In this document: in pieces, positions 1 to 7,204 of the stretch
Layout of the letters: each line of letters begins with the position of its first letter
Position numbering within the stretch: the first letter of the stretch is position 1
Assembly: GCA_937928585.1 (NCBI GenBank)
Contig: CALEZK010000399.1
Span: forward strand, 1 to 23,139
Source of the DNA: an uncultured bacterium
GTDB lineage: Bacteria; Hydrogenedentota; Hydrogenedentia; Hydrogenedentales; SLHB01
Length of the DNA stretch: 23,139 nucleotides
Direction of reading: 5' to 3'
Notes under the pieces: generated by a model
Told to the model about the DNA's origin: nothing
The model's input: only the letters and a program-made list of their open reading frames with translations
Database searches by the model: none
Program-made: the position numbers and the translations under genes

Positions 1-294
1 CGAAAGCACGATCGTGAGTTTCGTGCGATTCGGCGTACCGACGTACAGCTGACGCTTCATGGGGGTGAAGGCCACGAACTCGCCCCGCTTGTCGCGGGTA
101 TAGATGTCCATTTCCATTTCACGAAGAACGGCCTTCGTATCTTGCCAAGTTTCTTCGAGCGGCTTGCCAACGGTGATGGAGTCCTCCATCGTGAAGCCGG
201 TGGTGTCCTTAGCCGCGCGCGCACAACCCGGCAACACGGCCGCGATGAGGAACAATACGGTAATGCCTTGTACGAAGAGAGCGAAACGCTTCAT
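1..294 (-). CDS. Putative lipoprotein, 3' end cut by window edge
   Basis: The first 98 codons of a minus-strand gene are visible. It starts at ATG 294 and runs off the left edge. Residues 1-24 form a lipoprotein signal: MKRF, a hydrophobic stretch (ALFVQGITVLFLIAAV), then LPGC with Cys24 as the probable lipidation site. The mature part begins with an acidic and polar region (KPLEETWQDTKAVLREMEMDI) followed by a strand-rich part (YTRDKRGEFVAFTPMKRQLYVG). This pattern resembles small DUF3568-type lipoproteins, where a helix carrying a W..TKAVL motif is followed by a beta sheet, but I recognise it only loosely. It lies 73 bases downstream of rarA on the same strand. No function can be assigned. 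The protein is probably anchored in a membrane facing the periplasm. Confidence 0.72.
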   Translation of the reverse strand, partial: MKRFALFVQGITVLFLIAAVLPGCARAAKDTTGFTMEDSITVGKPLEETWQDTKAVLREMEMDIYTRDKRGEFVAFTPMKRQLYVGTPNRTKLTIVLS

Positions 295-367
295 GGTGGA
301 CCCACCCTTTTTCAATGGCGCGATTCTAACACACCCGCCGGATTCGAGCAAGGCGGCGCCGCGTAAG

Positions 368-1699
368 TCATGTGACTTCATCGTTCGCCGGTTTATTCAA
401 CCCGTCGAGCCGGGCCTTGAACTCCGCTTCCTTACCCCGGTCAACGGGATGGTAGTAGGCACCGCGCGCCACGCCGTAGTGTTGCGCGACATAGCCATCG
501 GGTTCGTCATGCGGATACGCATACCCGACGCCCCTCCCGAGTCGTCGCGCGCCGGGGTAATGTCCGTCTTGAAGATGTTTCGGCACGGGGACCGTCTTGC
601 CTTCGCGCACGTCCTCCTGCGCTTTCATGATGCCTGCATAGGCGGCGTTGCTTTTCGGCGCGCATGCGACGTACGTCGCCGCCTGCGCGAGGATAATCTG
701 AGCCTCTGGCATGCCGATGAACTCGCAGGCCTGCCATGCCGCGGTCGCCACAACCAGCGCCATTGGATCCGCGTTTCCGACATCCTCCGACGCGGCAATG
801 CAGATGCGCCGCGCCACGAAGCGCGGGTTCTCGCCCGCGTGCAGCATGCGCGCCATCCAGTACAACGCCGAATCCGGATCGGTCCCGCGCATGCTTTTGA
901 TAAACGCGGAAGCGGCATCGTAATGTTCATCCCCCCCGCCGTCGTAATGAATCAATTTGCGTTGAATCGATTCCTCCGCGACACTCCGCGTGATGTGTAC
1001 AGTGCCGTTTTCCGGGGGCGTAGTGAGCACTGCGATTTCTAGTGCATTCAGCGACCGCCTTGCGTCGCCTTCCGCATATCGCGCGATGTGAAGCAGGGCA
1101 TCGTCATCCGCGTGAATGGTCAGGTCTTCCCAACCGCGCTCGGGATGCACGAGCGCGCGTTGCATCAGGGTCATAAGGTGTTCCTCGGTGTGCGGTTGCA
1201 ACTCGAAGATTTGCGAGCGGGAAAGCAGTGGCGCCACCACCGAGAAAAACGGGTTCTCCGTCGTCGCGCCGATTAGGATGATGTTCCCGTTCTCGACATC
1301 CGGCAATAGCGCGTCCTGTTGGGCGCGATTGAATCGGTGTATCTCGTCAACGAATACGATCGTTTTGCGCCCGTCCTGAACGCGGCGCGCTTTTGCCGCA
1401 TCGATGAGTGCGCGCAGCTCTTTAACGCCCGAAGTTACCGCGTTCAGATTATCGAACGCCGACTGGGTGCGCATGGCAATCACGCGCGCCAGCGCGGTTT
1501 TGCCACAGCCCGGCGGCCCGTAGAGGATGAGCGACGTTATCCGGTCCGCTTCGATCGCGCGGCGCAACATTTTGCCCGGTGCCAGAATATGTTCTTGTCC
1601 CACGATGTCGTCAATTCCGCGGGGAGCAACGCGGCGGGCAAGCGGGGCCTCTTTCTTAAGGCGATTTGCGGCAGCATGTGTAAAGAGATCGTCAGGCAT
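368..1699 (-). CDS. rarA: Replication-associated recombination protein RarA (MgsA), AAA+ ATPase
   Basis: This is a 443-residue AAA+ ATPase of the RarA/MgsA/Mgs1-WRNIP1 family, which acts at stalled replication forks and single-strand gaps. Walker A is GPPGCGKT at residues 61-68, Walker B is IVFVDEI at about 114-120, and sensor 1 is GATTENP at 144-150. The N-terminus carries the family hallmark (LARRVAPRGIDDIVGQEH). The C-terminal half has the clamp-loader-like lid and tetramerisation regions, and it ends with the typical YAYPHDEPDGYVAQHY segment found in bacterial members. The length matches the family (about 430-450 residues). Start is ATG 1699, without a strong Shine-Dalgarno sequence. It lies 107 bases downstream of the M50 protease gene, on the same strand. 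The protein is cytoplasmic. The family assignment is secure. Confidence 0.96.
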   Translation of the reverse strand: MPDDLFTHAAANRLKKEAPLARRVAPRGIDDIVGQEHILAPGKMLRRAIEADRITSLILYGPPGCGKTALARVIAMRTQSAFDNLNAVTSGVKELRALIDAAKARRVQDGRKTIVFVDEIHRFNRAQQDALLPDVENGNIILIGATTENPFFSVVAPLLSRSQIFELQPHTEEHLMTLMQRALVHPERGWEDLTIHADDDALLHIARYAEGDARRSLNALEIAVLTTPPENGTVHITRSVAEESIQRKLIHYDGGGDEHYDAASAFIKSMRGTDPDSALYWMARMLHAGENPRFVARRICIAASEDVGNADPMALVVATAAWQACEFIGMPEAQIILAQAATYVACAPKSNAAYAGIMKAQEDVREGKTVPVPKHLQDGHYPGARRLGRGVGYAYPHDEPDGYVAQHYGVARGAYYHPVDRGKEAEFKARLDGLNKPANDEVT

Positions 1700-1806
1700 G
1701 GAAGCATCGTACTAGATTTGAACATTGGCGCGCACTGTGCATGCAAGAGTAGCCGACGGACAAGACACCTCTGTCGAGCAGTAGGGTATTGCTGCGTGCG
1801 CAAACG

Positions 1807-2889
1807 CTATGCGCGCTGGATAGCGCCCCGCACCATGACAAATTCGGAGAGGTTGTGGAGTGTAAGCATGCCGATCAATCCCCCGTTGTCGATCACCGGG
1901 AACGTCGGAGTCGGGCTTGCCTGCAACTTGGGCATCACATGTTCCAGCGGCTCGTCGGGACCACAAGTTTCGAACTCATGGGTCATGGCATCGCCGATGC
2001 GGCCTTGCGGACCATGCTCGGTGAGCGCCTTAATGAGCCCCGCGTATGTCAGTATGCCAACGACGCGCCCGGTGTCGTCGACCACCAGAAAGTCCTGTTG
2101 GAAACCGGTGACAATATCCTCGACCGCTGCGGAAAGCGTATCCATGGGCGAGAGCGCGCGGAACCTCGTAATCATTGCCTGGCGTACGCGCGCATCGCCA
2201 AGCGCGGACTTCACCTGTGCGAAGTTCGCTTCGCTTTCCGCGCCAAGCCAGACAAACAATGCGATAAACAGCAACATGAAGTTGCCCATGAGCCCGAAAA
2301 ACACAAACACGAGCGCCATCGCCTGGCCGATGTTTGCGGCGATGCGCGTTGCACGGGCGTGCGGAAGGCGCATCGCCAAGATAGCGCGCAACACGCGGCC
2401 GCCGTCCATCGGGAACGCCGGAAGCATGTTGAAAAGCACCAGAAAGACATTCACGGTATAAAAACGATCCAAAAGCGAGCTATCCGCGGTCATGTCTCTG
2501 GGAATGATATCGAACGTGCCAGTGGCAAACATGACCGCAAGCGCCCCAATTGCGAGCACGACATTGACTGCCGGGCCAGCCAAGGCCACCCAGAATTCCT
2601 GCCACGGCTTGTCGGGCATGCGTTCAAGCTGCGCCACGCCGCCGATGGGCAGGAGCGTAATGTCCTTCGTTTCGATGCCGAATCGCCGGGCCATGAGCGA
2701 ATGGCCAAGTTCATGAAGCAGAACAATTCCGAACAGGACAGAGATCGACAGTACGCCAGTGATGAACTGCCATAGGCTGCCGTTGGATTGGAGGTGCCCC
2801 GTGCCAATCCATGCGAGCAGAATTAGAAAGGTCCAGTGAATGTAAACTGAAATACCGAACAGGGAACCGGCACGAAAAGACCACTTCAC
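1807..2889 (-). CDS. Site-2-protease-like M50 membrane metalloprotease with CBS domains
   Basis: This is a 360-residue multi-pass membrane zinc protease of the M50B (S2P/Rip3-like) family, which cuts substrates within the membrane. The zinc motif HELGH is at residues 59-63. The second active-site motif, NMLPAFPMDGG, is at 154-164 and supplies the third ligand, Asp162. Hydrophobic segments lie at about 11-30, 42-58, 100-122, 145-158 and 188-216. The cytoplasmic C-terminus (about 235-355) has two CBS-type repeats (DFLVVDDTGRVVGILTYAGL and TFPVIDNGGLIGMLTLHNL), which in this family sense adenine nucleotides. I chose GTG 2889 because AGGAGAGG (2895-2902) sits 5 bases upstream. A TTG at 2922 would add 11 residues but lacks such a site. 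A TATACT box at 2949-2954 could be a -10, with no good -35. The substrate is unknown; no anti-sigma factor gene is nearby. Confidence 0.93.
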   Translation of the reverse strand: MKWSFRAGSLFGISVYIHWTFLILLAWIGTGHLQSNGSLWQFITGVLSISVLFGIVLLHELGHSLMARRFGIETKDITLLPIGGVAQLERMPDKPWQEFWVALAGPAVNVVLAIGALAVMFATGTFDIIPRDMTADSSLLDRFYTVNVFLVLFNMLPAFPMDGGRVLRAILAMRLPHARATRIAANIGQAMALVFVFFGLMGNFMLLFIALFVWLGAESEANFAQVKSALGDARVRQAMITRFRALSPMDTLSAAVEDIVTGFQQDFLVVDDTGRVVGILTYAGLIKALTEHGPQGRIGDAMTHEFETCGPDEPLEHVMPKLQASPTPTFPVIDNGGLIGMLTLHNLSEFVMVRGAIQRA

Positions 2890-3010
2890 GCACGCCTCTC
2901 CTTCATCAAAGATTCCGTACAAACACTCGCAGCATGATCTTCATGAACAGTATACCGAAAGAGAATATGCCGGGAGGAATCCCGTAGCTTCCCGAGACGC
3001 CCTCGGTTCA

Positions 3011-3044
3011 AAAATAAACGAGGCGGCGATTGCTCGCCGCCTCG
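3011..3044 (-). terminator. Intrinsic terminator after the radical SAM gene
   Basis: A perfect 11-bp stem (CGAGGCGGCGA at 3019-3029 pairing with 3034-3044) closes on a 4-base loop. Read on the minus strand, it is followed at once by TTTATTTT (3018-3011). It lies 26 bases beyond the stop codon of the minus-strand radical SAM gene. The stem is GC-rich with a U-tract, so it should be a strong Rho-independent terminator. It separates that gene from the protease gene downstream. Confidence 0.92.
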
Positions 3045-3069
3045 GTGGAATCGATTCTGTAGACTGCGT

Positions 3070-4413
3070 CTACAACGCCCAAGCTTCATCTTCGCGTTCA
3101 ACGACTTTGCGCTGCTCTTTGATGAAGTGCTTGGGGTCATCAATCGGCGCGCCTTGGATAGGCGTTGCTTCGGCAGTACCGAAGAGGTCGGCGTAGTCGC
3201 CGTGGAACCCGTCGCAGATGCGGCGTGCTGCGCACTTCTCGCAGGCTTCATGGTAGCGGTAACCTGCGTCGTACTTCGCGCGGATCATCGCTTCTTCACG
3301 GTACATTTCTTCATTGCCGCGGACGGCTTGTTCGATGCGCGCGACCACGTGCTGCGCGCCGAACACAAATCGCGCGACGGTAGGTCGGTCCACCGCGAAA
3401 TCGCGCATTTTGTGGGCCATACCCATGATTTGGCGGTCGCGCATGCCGATGCGGAAGGCAGGAACCAGCCCGCCTTCCTTCATGCGCTGCGGCTGAAGGC
3501 CGGTCCACATCCAGCTTTGATAATCCCACTCGTGGTGGTCGTAGGAAAGCTGTTGGAAGTTGTAGAAGTTTTTCTTGTGACGATCCTCGGCCATGCAGAT
3601 TGGAAGATAACGAACATTGCATTCGATGTCCGCCTCCTCCAGCATGTCCATCGCCTGGGTAAGGTACGGTTTGATGTCCGTGTACTTCGCGACGTTATCG
3701 TGCGTGCGGATGCCTGTTTCCTGATCTTCAAAGGGATTGAACGCAAGGTAGTTCACGGCATTCGCGCCATAGTCGATTGCTTTCTGTGCGATCTGCGGGA
3801 GAATCGGCACGACCGGCTTCGACATGGTGCAGTTGAATCGGAACGGGATTCCGATTTCCTGCATGCGGCCAATCGCCGTCGTGATCTTCTCGTACGCGCC
3901 CTTCTTGCACACGACTTCGTCGTGGATATCGCCGATGCCGTGGAGGCTGCATAGAAAATCGCGTACGCCGGCGTCGCGGAACTTTTCGAGGTTACCCGGC
4001 TTCGCCAGGTGAAGGCCGTTCGTAATCAAAGTCGGGTACAGACCAATATCGTGACAATGACGGATAAGCTCGAGAATGTGCGGGTAGATGGTCGGCTCGC
4101 CGCCCTGAATGTCGATAGACGTGCAGCCATAAAACTCGCGCAAGATGGTGCACATATCCTTCGCCTTCTGGATATCCATGAAGGGGTGTTCGGGGTGGTG
4201 CGCGTCGTCAATTCGATTGAGGAAGTAGCAGAAGTAGCAACGAAGGTTGCAGGTCTGGCCCAACCACATCACTGCACGCTTCGTGAGTACGCGTTTCTGA
4301 GTCTTTTCAAGACCAAGATTCTTCCAGTTACCACCGTTGAAAGTGGCCGGACGGGCCTCAGGCGTCGCATCAGCGGTGGCTGGCGTCCCGACGGTTGCTG
4401 TTTCCGGCGTCAT
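3070..4413 (-). CDS. Radical SAM protein with C-terminal cysteine (SPASM/twitch-like) segment
   Basis: This is a 447-residue radical S-adenosylmethionine enzyme. The cluster-binding CxxxCxxC motif is CNLRCYFC with Cys55, Cys59 and Cys62, and the SAM-contact motif GGEPT is at 104-108. The barrel continues to about residue 280. Near the C-terminus, CEKCAARRICDGFHGDY is a short cysteine cluster like the auxiliary-cluster region of SPASM/twitch proteins, so a second Fe-S site is possible. The first 30 residues are rich in Ala, Thr and Pro and probably disordered. ATG 4413 is chosen because GGGAGAGG (4419-4426) lies 5 bases upstream; a TTG at 4452 is the alternative. The gene sits 116 bases after the ABC gene and ends in a strong terminator. 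The substrate is unknown. There is no adjacent RiPP precursor or cofactor-pathway gene, so I do not assign it to a peptide-maturase or MoaA subgroup. Confidence 0.9.
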   Translation of the reverse strand: MTPETATVGTPATADATPEARPATFNGGNWKNLGLEKTQKRVLTKRAVMWLGQTCNLRCYFCYFLNRIDDAHHPEHPFMDIQKAKDMCTILREFYGCTSIDIQGGEPTIYPHILELIRHCHDIGLYPTLITNGLHLAKPGNLEKFRDAGVRDFLCSLHGIGDIHDEVVCKKGAYEKITTAIGRMQEIGIPFRFNCTMSKPVVPILPQIAQKAIDYGANAVNYLAFNPFEDQETGIRTHDNVAKYTDIKPYLTQAMDMLEEADIECNVRYLPICMAEDRHKKNFYNFQQLSYDHHEWDYQSWMWTGLQPQRMKEGGLVPAFRIGMRDRQIMGMAHKMRDFAVDRPTVARFVFGAQHVVARIEQAVRGNEEMYREEAMIRAKYDAGYRYHEACEKCAARRICDGFHGDYADLFGTAEATPIQGAPIDDPKHFIKEQRKVVEREDEAWAL

Positions 4414-4529
4414 GAATACCTCTCCCGTAGTTGCAGCATAGGGCACTCCCAATTATACCCTGAAGCGGCAAAACCGTGTCTAACCAAGCTGTTGCGGCGT
4501 CCGAGCCGAATCTCAATCACCCACGCGAC

Positions 4530-6605
4530 TTAAGAAGCCTCTATGCGAATCACTCCCTGAAAATACAGGTGGCGACCCGCTTCAAACCGAAGTTTGCCAG
4601 CTTCCGGCGTGCGCAAGGCCTGCAAAACGCGGGCACTCTCGCCAAAACCGGTATTCACGGCAGTCATTCGGCATGGAACTTCCGTTGCGGTGGACCTGAG
4701 GATAACAGAAGGATAAGCACTTGACAAGGCCTTCGCGGTAGTCCCCAGGGCGTAGTCCCGGTTGGCGTGATGCCAGTCTTCGAGGCCCTGCTCAAAGTCG
4801 GGGAAAGCACCGGATTCGTGGTCAGTCTGCCACCGGTCAAATTCGGGCCGCAGACCTATCGAGGTGTGATATTCCTGGACGTCAATACCCTCGACAGCTT
4901 CCAGCCAAATGCTGACATGCACCGCGCCATCACGCAGGTCGAACTCCCAGTGCTGGGCAAAGGGAAATCGGCGTGACCGCCCCGATATGCGAAGCACGGA
5001 CCCACTGATTTGTACCGGCGCCCAATGCAGGTTCTGACTGTCGTTCCATACGTTATGGATTAGCATGGACGTATATATGCCAACGGCCTTTGTCAGTTCC
5101 GTATCGCGCCAAAACAAACGTGCAGAGCCATTGGCAGCCTGGAGGCGAATATCGCCGTCTCGCACCGTGCGGCCTCGCCGGTATTCATCCCGTGAGGCAA
5201 GGGCGACGTCGATATCACTGGAAAGTTCCATCTCCACCGTGAACAATTCGTAATTGCCCGGCGCAAGAGTCTTTTCGGGTCCCACCTGGTCGGTGACAAT
5301 CTGGAGCACACGGCAGCCCATAACGTAGTCGGTGTTGGACCATTGCAGCCGAAACTGCTTCAACGGGCTTAACACGTGGACGACGAATGGCGGTGGGCCA
5401 TCGGGCTCGTCAGTGTATGCGGCAGCATTGCGCACTTCCGCCGATGCGGGAAGGATTTCCATGAAATTGTGATGTTCAGGCAGGATCTCGGGGAAAGTAC
5501 CCGTCTCATCCCGATAGACCCATCGTTTGTAACCGTTCGAGAGAAAGAGATTGACGTCAATTCCATCCAGCGGCACAGGCCGCACGCATTCAATCTCGCA
5601 TGTCCACGTTAACTTATTGCCGTTGGTTTGCACGCGCCACGTGTGCGTCAACGGTAGTCGTGGCATAGACCCTACCGCGACGCAGGCGTTATCAGCGCGG
5701 GCGACGACGTTCCAATCCGCGGCGGTAGAATTGTGGACGCTTCCGAGGCTGCGAATGTGCACTTGGAAGCCAGAAGGGGCGCTGACTTCACGCTCGTTGT
5801 AGTAGGTTGAGAGGCGCCCATGGCTCACAATTGCTTCGATTGGACCCGAGGAAATCGTGTGGATTCCGTTCTTCCGCCCGATCTGACGCAAGTAGTAATC
5901 AATGGTCTCCTGAGTGGATCCGCGTTCGATCATGCGTCCTTGGCTAAGCAGAATCACGCGGTCGCACAGCGCATTGACGATGCTGAGATCATGGGAAACG
6001 AAAAGTATGGTCTTGCCCTGTTCACGCAATTGGCCAATGCGCTCACGGCAGCGGCGCTGAAATTCCTCATCGCCGACTGACAGGACTTCATCGACGAGAA
6101 AGATGTCGGGGTTGGCGTGCACGGCGACGGCAAATCCCAGCCTGACAAACATACCGCTGGAATAGGTATCGACCGGGCTGTCGATGAATTCCTCTATGCC
6201 GGAAAAAGCGACGATGTCGTTGAACACTCGGTCAATGTCAGCACGGGTCATACCCAGAATGCGGCCGTTGAGGTATACGTTTTCACGGCCGGTTAGCAAG
6301 GGGTGAAAGCCCGCACCCAGTTCGAGCAAGGAGGCAACACGCCCGCGAATGGTCACACGGCCCTTCGTCGGCGCGGTGACTCCGGCGAGCATTTTCAATA
6401 GCGTGCTTTTGCCCGAACCGTTTGCGCCGATCAAGCCGACGGCCTCTCCCGCGTCGATAGTGAAAGTTATATCGCGGAGCACTTCGAACGCAGTTTGCCT
6501 GCGTCCACTCAGGAGATCGCCGAGCCCGCCACGGCCAAGCAGCATTCCCGCGCCGCGGCGTGTGGTGAAAGATTTCGAAACGTTTTCAAGTTCAATGAGG
6601 CGCAT
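4530..6605 (-). CDS. ABC transporter ATPase (polysaccharide export type) with duplicated C-terminal domain
   Basis: This is a 691-residue ATPase of the TagH/Wzt class, which powers export of cell-surface polysaccharides together with a membrane permease. Walker A is GANGSGKST at residues 60-68, the signature YSSGM is at 148-152, Walker B is IFLVDE at 168-173 and the H-loop His is at about 205. The class trait LLELGAGFHPLLTGREN follows Walker A. Wzt proteins usually have one C-terminal sugar-binding domain and about 400-450 residues. Here residues 251-461 and 483-691 are two homologous copies of one roughly 210-residue beta-rich unit, sharing a PF/PL..TW-H..W strand, VEGIDV/LDGIDV, RW..DE.G.FP and RVLQ. 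ATG 6605 was chosen because MRLIELENVSKSF is the normal family start; 23 more codons are open upstream. No permease gene is present in the window, so the partner must be elsewhere or lies on another strand of the genome. Confidence 0.92.
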   Translation of the reverse strand: MRLIELENVSKSFTTRRGAGMLLGRGGLGDLLSGRRQTAFEVLRDITFTIDAGEAVGLIGANGSGKSTLLKMLAGVTAPTKGRVTIRGRVASLLELGAGFHPLLTGRENVYLNGRILGMTRADIDRVFNDIVAFSGIEEFIDSPVDTYSSGMFVRLGFAVAVHANPDIFLVDEVLSVGDEEFQRRCRERIGQLREQGKTILFVSHDLSIVNALCDRVILLSQGRMIERGSTQETIDYYLRQIGRKNGIHTISSGPIEAIVSHGRLSTYYNEREVSAPSGFQVHIRSLGSVHNSTAADWNVVARADNACVAVGSMPRLPLTHTWRVQTNGNKLTWTCEIECVRPVPLDGIDVNLFLSNGYKRWVYRDETGTFPEILPEHHNFMEILPASAEVRNAAAYTDEPDGPPPFVVHVLSPLKQFRLQWSNTDYVMGCRVLQIVTDQVGPEKTLAPGNYELFTVEMELSSDIDVALASRDEYRRGRTVRDGDIRLQAANGSARLFWRDTELTKAVGIYTSMLIHNVWNDSQNLHWAPVQISGSVLRISGRSRRFPFAQHWEFDLRDGAVHVSIWLEAVEGIDVQEYHTSIGLRPEFDRWQTDHESGAFPDFEQGLEDWHHANRDYALGTTAKALSSAYPSVILRSTATEVPCRMTAVNTGFGESARVLQALRTPEAGKLRFEAGRHLYFQGVIRIEAS

Positions 6606-6889
6606 GGGTATGTGAGGCGGATTATAGCAAGCACGTGAGCGGAAACGGATTTTGAAATTCTTCGTCGCTGCCAAGTGCGCAATCCCGTGTGAGGTGTAGC
6701 GCTTTGCAGGAAGCCTATTGGTCGAGCGAATCTCGGCACGGTCTCAGCGGATTCGCTGGCGTGAATGAACGCAATTTGACGAAAGGTTACAGTAGTTCTC
6801 TCAAAGTCTTCGGCGCCGACTCCGGCCATGGGGGTGAGGCACCTATCACCGAAGTCACTGCCGTTTGACGGACGCTCAAAGCAGCGCGA
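6606..6889. other. Non-coding gap upstream of the ABC gene
   Basis: Between the ABC ATPase start and the 59-residue gene there are 284 bases without a gene I can support. The one structure I see is an 8-bp inverted repeat (AGCGAATC at 6725-6732 and GATTCGCT at 6750-6757) around a 17-base loop. It has no U-tract, so it is not an obvious terminator. Open frames here have poor composition. Confidence 0.55.
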
Positions 6890-7069
6890 TTAGCGAGCCG
6901 CCGCGTTACCACGCTTTTCCCGGGGCAAGGTGTCGATAGTTTGCTTGAGCCGCAAGAGGGCCTGCTCGATTTGCGGGTGACGGGACAGACGCGTCTCCTT
7001 GACAATGTAACGTCGGCGGCGACGAGAATTGTCATAGGCGTCGAGATCGAAGAGAAACGCGTTGCTCAT
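6890..7069 (-). CDS. Small protein of unknown function, 59 residues
   Basis: A short reading frame runs from ATG 7069 to TAA 6890-6892. AGGAGT is a plausible ribosome binding site about 9 bases upstream of the ATG, and a good promoter (TTGACG, 16 bases, TATAAA) lies a further 45 bases up. The protein begins MSNAFLFDLDAYD, then has a run of five arginines (SRRRRRY, residues 15-21). A predicted amphipathic helix follows (IEQALLRLKQTIDTL, about 34-48), and the tail is basic. It has no signal peptide and no membrane segment. The charge pattern suggests binding to nucleic acid or to a partner protein, but I recognise no family. It is transcribed divergently from the MshEN-HDOD gene across a 135-base region and could be co-transcribed with the ABC gene 285 bases downstream. 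The promoter and ribosome site argue that it is real. Confidence 0.6.
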   Translation of the reverse strand: MSNAFLFDLDAYDNSRRRRRYIVKETRLSRHPQIEQALLRLKQTIDTLPREKRGNAAAR

Positions 7070-7092
7070 GGCGATAGACTCCTGATGTTTTG

Positions 7093-7110
7093 ACTGATAT
7101 TATATTCAGT
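7093..7110. promoter_or_regulatory. Palindromic operator candidate over the leftward start site
   Basis: ACTGA and TCAGT form 5-bp perfect arms around an AT-only centre (TATTATAT). The site begins 2 bases beyond the -10 box of the leftward promoter and covers its expected start near 7106. That placement suits a repressor or regulator site, but the arms are short and the regulator is unknown. Confidence 0.35.
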
Positions 7111-7112
7111 AT

Positions 7113-7140
7113 TTTATAGCATGGAATCAAGTTGCGTCAA
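7113..7140 (-). promoter_or_regulatory. Leftward sigma-70-type promoter for the 59-residue gene
   Basis: On the minus strand, TTGACG (7140-7135) and TATAAA (7118-7113) are separated by 16 bases, close to the housekeeping consensus. Transcription should begin near 7106, about 37 bases before ATG 7069, leaving room for the AGGAGT ribosome site. Confidence 0.7.
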
Positions 7141-7148
7141 GTAATTTG

Positions 7149-7177
7149 TTGACAGAACTGGGTCTGCCGTTGACAGA
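7149..7177 (+). repeat. Direct repeat TTGACAGA, 21-base period
   Basis: TTGACAGA occurs at 7149-7156 and again at 7170-7177, exactly two helical turns apart. The second copy contains the -35 box of the rightward promoter. The first may be a degenerate second -35 or half of a binding site. It may also be chance. Confidence 0.5.
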
Positions 7178-7198
7178 GGGGTGATCGTACTATATAAT
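7170..7198 (+). promoter_or_regulatory. Perfect consensus sigma-70 promoter for the MshEN-HDOD gene
   Basis: TTGACA (7170-7175), a 17-base spacer and TATAAT (7193-7198) match the housekeeping consensus at every position. The expected transcription start is 7205, which is the A of the ATG start codon. The transcript would therefore be leaderless, or translation begins at a later codon. Confidence 0.85.
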
Positions 7199-7204
7199 GA
7201 CGCC

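Noticed and set aside
104..1042. Plus-strand frame of 312 codons over rarA
   Set aside because: It lies opposite rarA, whose AAA+ motifs are intact. The translated sequence has no recognisable family.
1319..2775. Plus-strand frames of 380 and 328 codons opposite rarA and the M50 protease
   Set aside because: These are shadows of strong minus-strand genes in GC-rich sequence.
6725..6757. 8-bp inverted repeat upstream of the ABC gene as terminator or riboswitch
   Set aside because: The loop is 17 bases, there is no U-tract and no known riboswitch core is visible. It is noted in the gap entry only.
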